Part shown: piece after piece, positions 16,068 to 24,903 of the stretch
Layout of the letters: every line of letters begins with the position of its first letter
Numbering within the stretch: position 1 is the stretch's first letter
Assembly: GCF_041021955.1 (NCBI RefSeq)
Contig: NZ_CP158375.1
Span: 1,674,001 to 1,738,000, forward strand
Source: Caulobacter sp. 73W
Lineage (GTDB): Bacteria > Pseudomonadota > Alphaproteobacteria > Caulobacterales > Caulobacteraceae
DNA length: 64,000 nt
Direction of reading: 5' to 3'
The notes under the pieces: generated by a model
The model's input: the letters and a program-made list of their open reading frames with translations, nothing else
Database searches by the model: none
Told to the model about the DNA's origin: nothing
Translations under genes and position numbers: made by a program

Positions 16068-17837
16068 TCAGCTGCCGACTGCAAGGCGTGATGCGCCACG
16101 GACGGGTGCCGTTCCTTGGTCCTGGTCCTGATGGGCCAACACCGCCTCCATGGCGTCGACCAGCTGCGCTACCTGCAGGGGTTTGGCGACAATCCCGTCC
16201 ATGCCGGCGGCTTCATATTGCTCCACCTGGTGGCGCAAGGCGTTGGCGGTCACCGCAAGGATCGGGGTGCGCCGACCCGATGAGCCTTCCTGAGCGCGGA
16301 TTTCCCGCGCCGCTGCGACGCCGTCCATGATCGGCATCTGGATGTCCATGAAGATCAGATCCCAGCTCTCCCGACGCCAGGCGGCGACAGCCGAAGCGCC
16401 GTCGGCTACAACGGTTACGCTCGCACCCAGTTGGCTAAGCAGCGTCTTGATGACGAGCTGATTGGTTGGATTGTCTTCCGCAACAAGGACCTTCAGACCG
16501 CCGGCGTGAACGGCGTCTCGCGAGTCCTCCGAGGAGCTTTGCACCAACGGCGCGATATAAGCCTTCAGCGGCAAGGAGACGGTGAACGTCGCGCCTTGGC
16601 CAAGCTGACTTTCCACTTGCACGTCGCCGCCCATCAGACGGCAGAGCTCTCGTACGATCGATAGGCCAAGCCCCGTCCCTCCATGACGCCGCGTCGTGGA
16701 GGCGTCCGCTTGCACGAAGCGATCGAACAAGGCTCCCAGCTGATCGGAAGGAATGCCGACGCCGGTGTCGATCACCTGGATCGTGATCCCTGCGTCATCG
16801 GCCTCGACCGTAGCGGTGACCCCGCCCCTTTCGGTGAACTTCACGGCGTTGGAGATCAGGTTGTTGAGGATCTGGCGGATCCGAAGGGGGTCACCGAGCC
16901 AACAGCCCGCCGCCGACGGGCAGACGTCGACGTGCAAGGTGACCTCCTTTTCCTTCGCCAAGGGTGCGAAGGCCTCTTGGGCGTCGCGGGCGATCTGCTC
17001 AAAGTCGACCGCTCCTTCCTCGAGCTCCAACTTCGCAGCTTCAATCTTGGAGATGTCCAGGACGTCGTTGAGGAGCGTCGAAAGCGCCTCTCCAGACCGC
17101 CTGATCAGATCGAGACGTTCAGCTTGGTGCGGTGGCAAGAGCTCGCGGCTCATCACCTGCGCCATGCCAAGGATGCCGTTCAGCGGCGTTCTGATCTCGT
17201 GGCTCATGGTCGCCAGGAAGACGGATTTTGCCTCATTGGCGTGCTCGGCGCGCTCAAGCGCCGAGGCGACCGCGTTGGCGGCGTCTTCGCGCCGACGCAC
17301 GGCGCGCAGCACATGCAGCAGGTAGAGCATCGCCCCAAGATCCAGGAAGAGCATCTCCACCATGCTTGCGCCGGGCTCGACGATGATGGTGACGATCGGC
17401 AGCGCCGCCAGGACCGCAATGTAAGGGACGGCGCCGCACCACAGCAGCTTGCCCGTCGTATCGGGTTGGGTGCCGACGTTCAGCAGACCGCCCATGATCA
17501 CCACCAAGGCGATCAGCCTTCCCTCCATCCCAGCTTCGAACCACAAGAAGGGACCGATGGACGCAAAGACAGCGCTATTGATGGCGGTAAGGGCCAGGTA
17601 GCGCAGCTCCCAGGCCGCGGACGGGCGGTGATGCGGGCCGATCATCGCCGCCCGCCCAGACCAGACATTGACGGTCTGCGCTATGCTCGCGGCCGCCAGC
17701 CAGACGCAAGGCCATAGCGGAGAAGCAGCGTACCCCGCCGCCATGGCGATTAGGACCGCAAATCCCAAACGCATGCCCAGTTCTTTGGATCGCGTGGTGG
17801 CGGCGCTGAAATAGCTTTGGCGAGCGGTTTGCGACAT
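16068..17837 (-). CDS. Membrane hybrid histidine kinase
   Basis: A 589-residue sensor. The N-terminal 180 residues hold about five or six hydrophobic helices with no obvious periplasmic sensor domain. HisKA has the phospho-acceptor His213 (TMSHEIRTPLNG); the ATPase domain has the N box (NNLISNAVKFTE, near 325-336) and G boxes (DTGVGIP, GGTGLGLS). A C-terminal receiver domain carries Asp498 (DLIFMDIQMPIMDG). Phosphate would pass from His213 to Asp498 and then to a phosphotransfer protein not seen here. No response-regulator gene is adjacent. Confidence 0.9.
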   Translation of the reverse strand: MSQTARQSYFSAATTRSKELGMRLGFAVLIAMAAGYAASPLWPCVWLAAASIAQTVNVWSGRAAMIGPHHRPSAAWELRYLALTAINSAVFASIGPFLWFEAGMEGRLIALVVIMGGLLNVGTQPDTTGKLLWCGAVPYIAVLAALPIVTIIVEPGASMVEMLFLDLGAMLYLLHVLRAVRRREDAANAVASALERAEHANEAKSVFLATMSHEIRTPLNGILGMAQVMSRELLPPHQAERLDLIRRSGEALSTLLNDVLDISKIEAAKLELEEGAVDFEQIARDAQEAFAPLAKEKEVTLHVDVCPSAAGCWLGDPLRIRQILNNLISNAVKFTERGGVTATVEADDAGITIQVIDTGVGIPSDQLGALFDRFVQADASTTRRHGGTGLGLSIVRELCRLMGGDVQVESQLGQGATFTVSLPLKAYIAPLVQSSSEDSRDAVHAGGLKVLVAEDNPTNQLVIKTLLSQLGASVTVVADGASAVAAWRRESWDLIFMDIQMPIMDGVAAAREIRAQEGSSGRRTPILAVTANALRHQVEQYEAAGMDGIVAKPLQVAQLVDAMEAVLAHQDQDQGTAPVRGASRLAVGS

Positions 17838-18059
17838 TCGGAGACAAAATCAGCCTCAGCCATAAGATAAAGTTTAAATCGATCGGCCAAGCTTCGGCCC
17901 GTCGATAATGTCGCGCCCCCGACAACATCATTCGTTGTTAGTGGTTTTGTCTGACACCCGACCCAATCCGACTTTCGGCAGCGCGCCTTATTTCTCTAGA
18001 ATCCACCCCCAAGCACAGCTTAAGGTGGCGAGCAGTCTTGCTCAGTTCTGAAAGCCCCA

Positions 18060-19040
18060 ATGATCCGGCTTGGTGTTGTACGGCGATCCATCGTGCAAGG
18101 CGTCGCCCCCAGGTGGGCGCTGCTGTGGGCGCTGCTGGCGATCGCGGCTCCAGCCTTCATGCGCATGGTGCTGGCCCCTTTGGTTTCCGGCGTTCCGTTC
18201 TTGACCTTCTTTCCCTCGCTGCTGATTGCGACGGTCTTTTTGGGCTGGCGGTGGGGCGTTGTTGTGCTGGTCGGATCGGCCCTCACGGCCAACTACATGT
18301 TCCAGCCGCCGCTGATGGCGTTTTCGTTTGGAACGCAGGAAGCTGTGTCCACGGCCTGCTTTGCGATATTCGGCGCCCTGGAGATCTCGGTGGCCGACGC
18401 CCTGCGCCGATCGGTCATCGAGCTGGAGGACCGGACAGAGCGCGAAGCGCACCTTAATGTCGAGCTGCAGCATAGGGTCAACAACACCCTGACCATCGTT
18501 CAAGGCTTGGCCCGCCAGACCGCCCGTCATTCGGACACCTCCAAGACCTTTTATGAGGCCTTCAGCGACCGGCTTTTGGCTGTCTCTCAAGCCAACCAAA
18601 TCCTCTCCAGCCAAGGCTGGTCGATCACCGCCTTGCCCGATCTTGCTCAGGCCGCGCTTAAGCCGTTCACGACCAGCGGGCGAATTGTCGTCAGCGGACC
18701 AAGCTGTCAGCTTCCGGCCAAATCCTCGGTGCCTTTGGCGCTGGCGCTTCACGAGCTGGCGACCAATGCGGTGAAGTATGGCGCGCTGTCGATCCCGTCG
18801 GGGGGTGTCCGGCTGTCGTGGTCGGTGGAGGCTGACCAGTGTCGCCTCATCTGGCGGGAAGAAGACGGCCCCAGCGTGAAGCCTCCGACCCGGCGGGGCT
18901 TGGGTTCGAAGCTGCTGCGAGCGCAAGCTGGGCTGGAGGCCGTCTCTTTGGAGTTCTTACCAGGCGGAGTGGTCTGCCGCGTCGCCATCGACGGGGCCAA
19001 GCTCACAGCGACCACAGGCTTGAGCGCGCACGGCGCCTAG
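18060..19040 (+). CDS. HWE-type histidine kinase with DUF4118 membrane domain
   Basis: A 326-residue kinase. The N-terminal 100 residues form a KdpD-like DUF4118 membrane domain of several short helices (LLWALLAIAAPAFMRMVLAP, LLIATVFLGWRWGVVVLVG). The kinase domain has the HWE/HisKA_2 phospho-acceptor segment (LQHRVNNTLTIVQGLARQ), the N box (LALHELATNAVKYGALS) and the CRLIWRE-type W-x-E motif. HWE kinases often act in light or general stress signalling in alphaproteobacteria. No partner regulator is adjacent. A 222-nt gap separates it from the divergent hybrid kinase. Confidence 0.88.
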   Translation: MIRLGVVRRSIVQGVAPRWALLWALLAIAAPAFMRMVLAPLVSGVPFLTFFPSLLIATVFLGWRWGVVVLVGSALTANYMFQPPLMAFSFGTQEAVSTACFAIFGALEISVADALRRSVIELEDRTEREAHLNVELQHRVNNTLTIVQGLARQTARHSDTSKTFYEAFSDRLLAVSQANQILSSQGWSITALPDLAQAALKPFTTSGRIVVSGPSCQLPAKSSVPLALALHELATNAVKYGALSIPSGGVRLSWSVEADQCRLIWREEDGPSVKPPTRRGLGSKLLRAQAGLEAVSLEFLPGGVVCRVAIDGAKLTATTGLSAHGA

Positions 19041-19121
19041 CCTGAAGCTTTCTGCGCCCATGAGGTGCGATCGCGGCTGGAAGGTCGCGACCGCACATCA
19101 ACGACGGGCGGATGGTTCAGA

Positions 19122-19577
19122 CTAGGGGCGAGCCTTCACCGGCAGGCGAAATGGCGCGCCGAGCCGGTTGAAGGCGTTCATCGCGGCGATCGTGATCGTC
19201 AGATCGACAAGATCCTTCGGCTCGAACGCCGCGGCCGCGGCTGCGTAAGCTTCGTCGGAGGCGTGTGTTTCACTCACTCTCGTCACTTCTTCAGCCCAGG
19301 CCAGGGCGGCGCGATAGTTGTCGGCAAAGAGATGGGGAACCTCGTGCCAGACGGGGACCAGAACAACCTTCTCCACAGGCATGGTCTTGAGGAGGTCGCG
19401 TGTGTGCAGGTCGATGCAATAGGCGCATCCATTAATCTGCGAGACCCTCAGGAAGACGAGGTGGATCAACTCCTCGGGTAGGTTGGTGTTTTGGGTGACG
19501 TAGTGGTGGACCCCGACGAGGGCTTTGGCGCCGTCGGGCGCCACGTCATACCATGTCAGGCGGGCAGGATTGTTCAC
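19122..19577 (-). CDS. AhpD-like carboxymuconolactone decarboxylase family protein
   Basis: A 151-residue protein of the CMD/alkylhydroperoxidase fold. The redox CxxC is at residues 51-54 (CAYC), followed by IDLH, giving the E...CxxCxxxH motif used for peroxide reduction (LIHLVFLRVSQINGCAYCIDLH in outline, with Glu36/Glu37 before it). These small cytosolic proteins reduce peroxides or act as reductases in antioxidant pathways. It is monocistronic and convergent with the upstream HWE kinase gene. Confidence 0.88.
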   Translation of the reverse strand: MNNPARLTWYDVAPDGAKALVGVHHYVTQNTNLPEELIHLVFLRVSQINGCAYCIDLHTRDLLKTMPVEKVVLVPVWHEVPHLFADNYRAALAWAEEVTRVSETHASDEAYAAAAAAFEPKDLVDLTITIAAMNAFNRLGAPFRLPVKARP

Positions 19578-19839
19578 TTGAGAGCTCCATCAGGATGGCG
19601 CCGCCTATCGGCGCTGATAGTCCTGACGAGGCTGCGGCCCGCGGTGTGACATCGATGGTGATAGATCCGGCGGACGCCCCCCTTTGGTCGCGCCGCGAAC
19701 AAGCCGACTGCGCGCCGATCCGCGGCGCATCGCAACCGCCTTGCCTGCAGATCTTTGGGCGACGCGCGTAGGTCCGCCCCGCCCACGCGCTGCGAAAAGC
19801 CGACGATTTCGCACGCTCGACGGGGGCGCGCCCTCGCCT

Positions 19840-20682
19840 TCAGAGCGCCTGTCTAAACCAGGCTCGTCCCGAGGCCAGATCGAGCGTCACCACATGCTGG
19901 CTCAGGAACGGCTGCCCAAGATTGCCGTCCATGATCATGTCGGCGACCACCACCGGACTATCGACGCGGATACCCTCGGCGATCGGATAGTCGAGGCGCT
20001 GCTCGCCCTTGTCGGGGCTCAGCCCGAAAAGCTGCGCATAGTCCCTTGCGATGAGGCTGACGCCGCCGGCGCCGCTATCGAGCGTCAGCCAGGCCATGCC
20101 GGCCTTGGTGGGCACGCCAATGAAGACGGTAAGGCATGCGCCGGAGCATTCGCGGGCCAGACGCAAGGGAACTTCACGCGCGCCTTGAATACGGGTCTGG
20201 AGACTTGTCGGCGTCTCGATGATCAGCTCGGCGGCCTTCTGATCGAGGGTGATCGCCTTCCCATCGAAGGCGTCCAGCGACAGAAGGCCGTCAGGCTTGC
20301 GATCGGCGCCCCAACGAGCGCCCCAGTCGATGGTCCCGACATCGGCGCGGGTCAGCACGATTTGGCCCGACGCGATGCTCGCCTGATCGCAACGCGGGCC
20401 GGATCCCTTCTCGCCGAACATGTTGAAGCCCGTCGTGCGGCCCCAAAAGCGGCAGTCGACGCCCGTGGCGAACTCCGTCTCCAGCAGGGTGCGGCCGCCG
20501 CCGGTGTCGAGGAAGAAGCGGCCGCTCTTGCCGTTGACCGTGATCGGCAAAGTCCAGAGCGCCTTTCGAAAGCGCTCCAGCTTTATGACCTGCGGGCTGG
20601 CAGGCTCAGCGGCGATCGCCGCCGATGCGAACGCCAGCGCCACACCCCAGACGAGCCCGCAGGCGAGGAGAGCGGCCCTCAT
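19840..20682 (-). CDS. Secreted retropepsin-like aspartyl protease homolog
   Basis: A 280-residue protein with a signal peptide (cleavage near IAA-EP). Two aspartyl-protease-like motifs are visible: FFLDTGGG (Asp59) and, about 140 residues later, LTLDSGAGG. That gives the two-lobe layout of bacterial retropepsin-like (gag-asp_proteas) domains, so it is probably a periplasmic or exported peptidase. It overlaps the large Ig-repeat gene upstream as ATGA, which suggests it processes or accompanies that protein. Activity is unproven. Confidence 0.7.
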   Translation of the reverse strand: MRAALLACGLVWGVALAFASAAIAAEPASPQVIKLERFRKALWTLPITVNGKSGRFFLDTGGGRTLLETEFATGVDCRFWGRTTGFNMFGEKGSGPRCDQASIASGQIVLTRADVGTIDWGARWGADRKPDGLLSLDAFDGKAITLDQKAAELIIETPTSLQTRIQGAREVPLRLARECSGACLTVFIGVPTKAGMAWLTLDSGAGGVSLIARDYAQLFGLSPDKGEQRLDYPIAEGIRVDSPVVVADMIMDGNLGQPFLSQHVVTLDLASGRAWFRQAL

Positions 20683-23327
20683 GCGCCCTCCGCCGGATAG
20701 GCGACGCCCGCCAGCTCGATCTGGCGCTCGATGAAGTCGTGAGCGGCCTCGTAGTATTGGCCGACCTGCGCCTTGGCGCCGGCGCTGATGATGTAGCCGA
20801 TCATCGCCGCCTTGGCCCCAAGATCGCCGCCGCCCAGAGCCTGGAAGTAGGCTTGCTGGCCTTCGATGTAGTCGAACGCCAGCTCCAGATCGATGCTGGC
20901 CGCCCTCGCCTCGTCCTTGCCGATGATGGTCTCGTACGCCTTGGCCACGGCCGCCTCGAAGCTTAAGTGCCCATACGCCGCGGCGAAGGCCGTCGCGCCG
21001 TCGCCGTGGACGCCCAGGTTCACCGCGAAGTTGATGTAGCGGTTCTCGGCGCTGAACATGGCGTAGTACGGATCGGTCAGGTCGTTAGGATTGGCGGCGG
21101 AGTTGATCAGCCAAGCCAGGCCCTCCGCCGACGGCGCCGAGCCGGTGAAGAAGCGATAGGCGTCGTGCGCCACGCCCGTGGTCGGCATGGAAAGTTCGAT
21201 CAGGGCCTCATGCGCCTGCGCCTTTGTCATCAGGCCGGCCTCGACCTTGGCGGCGATCGCCTTGGCGGCCAGGGCCGTCGCATGCAGCGGATTGGCCACG
21301 ACCCGGCCGTCCGGCAGGGTGACGCTCTCGGCCAGCGCCTTGTCGGACTCCAGGTCGGCGCCGATGGCGACGCCGCCAAGATCGACGATGCCAGGCTGCT
21401 GGCCAGGTTGCGGGGGCGGAGGGGCTGGATCGGCCGGATCGTCCGCGGGCGGCGGCGGGGGCGGAGGCGGAGCGGCGGTGAGGTTGCGCACCGACTGGCC
21501 GGTGAAGCTCGCCGCGTCCGCGCCGTCAGTGCTTTGCACCACGTCGTCGTCATCGGCGGTCGGATCGGGATCGGCGTAGGCGAGGCTGACCGTCTGAGCG
21601 GACCGCGCGGCCTGGCTGAGGGTCAGGACGATCTTGCGGGCTCCGTCGAAGCCGACGCTGGCGACGGTCGCATGGCCGCCTGCGATGTCGACCGTGAACG
21701 CCTCGGCATCGAGCTGGGACGCCACATCGAGGTCCCGGTCGTACCCCAGGGTCAGCTTGGCGCCGTCGATCACGGCCGAGACCAGGCTCGGGGCGACGGC
21801 TTGCGCGGCTGCGGCGACAGTGAAGGTACGGTCCGCAGCCTGGCTGGTGTTGCCCGCGGCGTCCCTGGCGACGACGCTGATGGTCTCGGGCCCCTCGCCC
21901 ATGGCGGCCAGGTCCGCGGCGGTCAGCGCGTAACTCCAGCTGGAGCCGCTCACCTGCGCCGTTCTTGTGACGCCGGAGAAGGTCAGGGTGACGGCGGACC
22001 CGGCCTCCGTCGTTCCCGTCACCACGACGCCAGTCTCGTCTTCATCGATGACGTCGTCGCCGGCGATGGCGAGGACGGTCGGCTTAGACGGGCCAAGCGT
22101 ATCGATGGCGATCGTGCGGCTGACCGACTGGCCCACATTGCCCGCTTCGTCCACGGCCCAGAAAGTCAGGGTCTCGGCGCCCTCGCCCATGCCGGCGACG
22201 TCGTTGGCGCTGATCGGGAAGCTGAATGCTCCGTCGCTCACCACGGCCTGGAACGTCGTTGCGCCCAGGCGCATGAAAACCGACGAGCCTGCCTCGGCCG
22301 ATCCCTCTACCACGAGCGCCTCAGCCTCTTGCGCGTTGATCACGCCGTCCTGTGCGATCGTATCCACGACCGGCGCGCTTGGGGCGATCGTGTCGACGAG
22401 GATCGAGCGCGTCGCCGCCTGGCCGACATTGCCGGCGGCGTCCACGGCCTTGAAGGTGACGAACTGTCCGCCCTGCGCCAGGCTTGAGATGTCCTGCGGA
22501 CTGAGGGTCAGGCTGTAAGCGCCGTCGGCGTCGGCTGTCACGCTGCGGGTCTGGCCGCCAAGGGTGATCTGCACCGTTGCTTGCGGTTCAGCGAGGCCCT
22601 CGATGGTCACGCCATCTTGCGCCTCTTCCAGATTGATCCGGTTGTCGCCGGCCATCAGGTCGACGCTCGGCGTCCCTGGCGCCAGGGTGTCGATCTCCAC
22701 CCCGACCGAGACCGTATTCCACGAAGCGGTGGCGGCGGCTCCGTCGTCGGTGCGGATGCCGCCCATTCCCAGATTGAGGCCAAGAACGCTGAGGTCCTCG
22801 CCGTGGTCGGCGGCCTGAACGGTGTAGACAAAGCGCAAGGTGGTGGTCGTCGATGCTTCGGCGTCGAAGAGCGCCTTGCGGCCGTCGCCAAGATCAAGAT
22901 GCGGCGCGCCGAACACCGCCACCTCTTTGTCCGATTGGACCTCGAAGATGATGGTCTGTCCCGCGCGCACCAGATCAACGCCCGTCGAGGTGGAGATCGT
23001 CGGCTCCGACAGGACGGCCCCTTCCCCTGGCACGGTCACCAGGATCGAGGCGCTTTGCGTCCCGTCGAAAACCGACACTGCGACGGCGGCTTCGAACATT
23101 TCGTAGATCACCGCATGGGTCTGCGGATCGATATAGCCTTCGAAGAACCCGCCCCATTCAGGATCCTGCGACACCTCGATCTCGATGGTGACGGCGCTCG
23201 GACCCGAGCCGAACGTCACCTGCAGGGTCGAGCCTGGGGTCGCGCCCTCGCCGCGGATGGTGATGGGCTCCTGGCGCTCGGGGCCGGCCAGATGGTTGTC
23301 GTCGCCGACGGTGAAAGTAATCGTCAT
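20679..23327 (-). CDS. Large Ig-repeat surface or secreted protein with C-terminal helical domain
   Basis: An 882-residue acidic protein without a classical signal peptide. After an N-terminal beta-rich region (residues about 1-235) it has three bacterial Ig-like repeats of about 95 residues (about 235-520, each ending in a VDxAGNxGQ or RDAAGNTSQ motif). An SwmB-like beta domain (about 520-620), a proline-rich linker (PPPPPPPADDP) and a helical DUF4214-like C-terminus (about 690-870, AYRFFTGSAPSAEGLAWL) follow. This resembles type I secreted adhesins and S-layer-associated proteins of Caulobacter. The downstream aspartyl-protease gene overlaps it. Confidence 0.75.
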   Translation of the reverse strand: MTITFTVGDDNHLAGPERQEPITIRGEGATPGSTLQVTFGSGPSAVTIEIEVSQDPEWGGFFEGYIDPQTHAVIYEMFEAAVAVSVFDGTQSASILVTVPGEGAVLSEPTISTSTGVDLVRAGQTIIFEVQSDKEVAVFGAPHLDLGDGRKALFDAEASTTTTLRFVYTVQAADHGEDLSVLGLNLGMGGIRTDDGAAATASWNTVSVGVEIDTLAPGTPSVDLMAGDNRINLEEAQDGVTIEGLAEPQATVQITLGGQTRSVTADADGAYSLTLSPQDISSLAQGGQFVTFKAVDAAGNVGQAATRSILVDTIAPSAPVVDTIAQDGVINAQEAEALVVEGSAEAGSSVFMRLGATTFQAVVSDGAFSFPISANDVAGMGEGAETLTFWAVDEAGNVGQSVSRTIAIDTLGPSKPTVLAIAGDDVIDEDETGVVVTGTTEAGSAVTLTFSGVTRTAQVSGSSWSYALTAADLAAMGEGPETISVVARDAAGNTSQAADRTFTVAAAAQAVAPSLVSAVIDGAKLTLGYDRDLDVASQLDAEAFTVDIAGGHATVASVGFDGARKIVLTLSQAARSAQTVSLAYADPDPTADDDDVVQSTDGADAASFTGQSVRNLTAAPPPPPPPPADDPADPAPPPPQPGQQPGIVDLGGVAIGADLESDKALAESVTLPDGRVVANPLHATALAAKAIAAKVEAGLMTKAQAHEALIELSMPTTGVAHDAYRFFTGSAPSAEGLAWLINSAANPNDLTDPYYAMFSAENRYINFAVNLGVHGDGATAFAAAYGHLSFEAAVAKAYETIIGKDEARAASIDLELAFDYIEGQQAYFQALGGGDLGAKAAMIGYIISAGAKAQVGQYYEAAHDFIERQIELAGVAYPAEGA

Positions 23328-23551
23328 GGGCTCGTCCGTTGAAGGGCGGCCGCATTGGACCGCGCGGGGTTGAAGGCGTGCGCGATCGCTCCGCGCGGAT
23401 AGTCCCGGCGCAGGGGATTACGCATCCGAGGCGTCGTCCGACGCGCGCCATGCGGGCGCGCGTCCTCCGATGACGCGATCGGGAGGTTCGAGGGGTGGGC
23501 CGGCCGCCAGTAAGGGGCTGCGCCGCCGGCCCGACCGGCTAGGGGCGCCGG

Positions 23552-23576
23552 TTGGTGATATTGGCTATTACATCAA
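23552..23576. promoter_or_regulatory. Distal TetR operator candidate
   Basis: TTGGTGA (23552-23558) and ACATCAA (23570-23576) form a 25-bp imperfect inverted repeat with an 11-nt centre. It matches the proximal site at 23654 in length and right arm, and lies 102 nt before it. The 350-nt gap between the Ig-repeat gene and the TetR gene holds these two sites and no convincing gene. Confidence 0.5.
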
Positions 23577-23653
23577 TTTATCGACCGCAACAGCAAAGTT
23601 GCCCGTTGGGAAATTTTTGTTCGACGACCCGCGTCGCGCTTGCGCAATCCGTT

Positions 23654-23678
23654 TTGATGTTATAGGCGACTACATCAA
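23654..23678. promoter_or_regulatory. Proximal TetR operator candidate overlapping the tetR start
   Basis: A perfect inverted repeat, TTGATGT (23654-23660) and ACATCAA (23672-23678), with an 11-nt centre, ends on the first base of the TetR-family ATG. This is a typical place for autorepression. Confidence 0.6.
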
Positions 23679-24316
23679 TGACGAGCACCACCCGCCCCTA
23701 CAACAACACCCTGCGCCGCGAGCAGGCCGACGCCACGCGTGAGCGGATCTTGACGGCGACGGCGCAGCTTCTCGACGAGGGGGTGGCCGAGCCCACCAAC
23801 AAGGCGGTCGCCGAGCGGGCGGGGGTGACGCAGGTGACCCTCTATCGTCACTTCCCAAGCCGCCAGCTTCTGCTGCAGGGGGTCTGGAGTCATCTCAACG
23901 CCAAGGCGGGCGTGGCCGGCGGCATGCCGCGCGATGCGGCCGATCTTCGCGCGCGCATCGCCCCGCTCTTTGAGAGCTTCGACGCCGCGCCTGGGGAGAT
24001 CACCGCGCGACTGACGACGCCTCAGGGCCGCGTCGCCCGCGCCAGCCTCGATGAGGAGCGGCGCCTGGCGTTCCTGACCCTGCTTGAGGGGGCCGCGCCG
24101 CAGCTGCCGCCCGCCGAACAGGTCAAGGCCGCCGCGGTGCTGCAGCTGCTCTACTCGGCCTACAGCTGGCTGTCCCTGCGCGAGCAGTGGAATTTGTCAG
24201 GCGAGCCTGCCGCCGACGCCGTCGGCTGGGCGGTCGATGTGCTTCTCAAAGACCTTCAATCTCGCGGGGCGGCGCCGATCGCCCCCGCCGACGCACCGAA
24301 AGACGACGCCGAATGA
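23678..24316 (+). CDS. TetR-family transcriptional regulator
   Basis: A 212-residue protein with an N-terminal TetR HTH (RERILTATAQLLDEGVAEPTNKAVAERAGVTQVTLYRHFPSRQLLL in outline, residues about 15-65) and a helical ligand domain. A 25-bp inverted repeat ends at its ATG, with a second one 102 nt upstream, so it is probably autoregulated. The VOC gene overlaps its stop by ATGA; the two form one operon, and the regulator may sense a substrate of the VOC protein. Confidence 0.88.
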   Translation: MTSTTRPYNNTLRREQADATRERILTATAQLLDEGVAEPTNKAVAERAGVTQVTLYRHFPSRQLLLQGVWSHLNAKAGVAGGMPRDAADLRARIAPLFESFDAAPGEITARLTTPQGRVARASLDEERRLAFLTLLEGAAPQLPPAEQVKAAAVLQLLYSAYSWLSLREQWNLSGEPAADAVGWAVDVLLKDLQSRGAAPIAPADAPKDDAE

Positions 24317-24831
24317 TCGCTCACTTCTCCATCCCCGCCGCCGACCCCAAGACGGTCTGCGAGGTTTTTGGCCAGATCATCGACGGCATGGTCATGCCCT
24401 TCCCCGTGGTGGACGGCGCCTGGGTGGCCATCGCCAACGACGGCTCGGGCCTGGGCGTTGAAGTCTTCCCGCAAGAAGCGGTCCACCATCAGGGGGAAGG
24501 GGTCAGCGACGGCTCGGCGGCGCAGGGGCCCTTCGTCATGCCCTGGGAGACGCAGATCCGCCACGACGGCTCGGCCCAGACCGCCAGCGGCTTCCACGTG
24601 GCGATCACCTCAAAACTGTCGGCCGAGGAGATCATCGCGCTGGGCCAGGCTCATGGCTGGCGCGCGGTCCATTGCGAACGGGGCGGCGTCTTCGATCTGG
24701 TCGAGCTTTGGATCGAGAACCGCGCGCTGGTGGAAGTGCTGCCGCCCAAGGGCGCCGAACGCTATCATGCGTTCTACACCCCGCAGGTGGCCGGCAGGAT
24801 GTTCGCCGGACCGCCGCCGTCGGCGGCGTAA
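24313..24831 (+). CDS. VOC/glyoxalase-fold protein
   Basis: A 172-residue protein starting HFSIPAADPKTVCEVFGQIID, a vicinal-oxygen-chelate (glyoxalase/bleomycin resistance) fold. Candidate metal ligands are His4 and a later Glu in the VELWIENRALVEVLPP strand. The ATG overlaps the TetR stop (ATGA). Substrate is unknown; VOC proteins include glyoxalases, dioxygenases and antibiotic-binding proteins. Confidence 0.7.
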   Translation: MIAHFSIPAADPKTVCEVFGQIIDGMVMPFPVVDGAWVAIANDGSGLGVEVFPQEAVHHQGEGVSDGSAAQGPFVMPWETQIRHDGSAQTASGFHVAITSKLSAEEIIALGQAHGWRAVHCERGGVFDLVELWIENRALVEVLPPKGAERYHAFYTPQVAGRMFAGPPPSAA

Positions 24832-24903
24832 GGACGCCGCTGGCGGCCTTCTAGCGCGGGCGCCCAGGGTCAGCAGCAAAGCGGGCGCTGCGGACGCGAA
24901 TCT

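Noticed and set aside
20967-22487. Plus-strand reading frame opposite the Ig-repeat gene
   Set aside because: Its composition is typical of a reverse-strand shadow, and the repeats on the minus strand are real Ig motifs.
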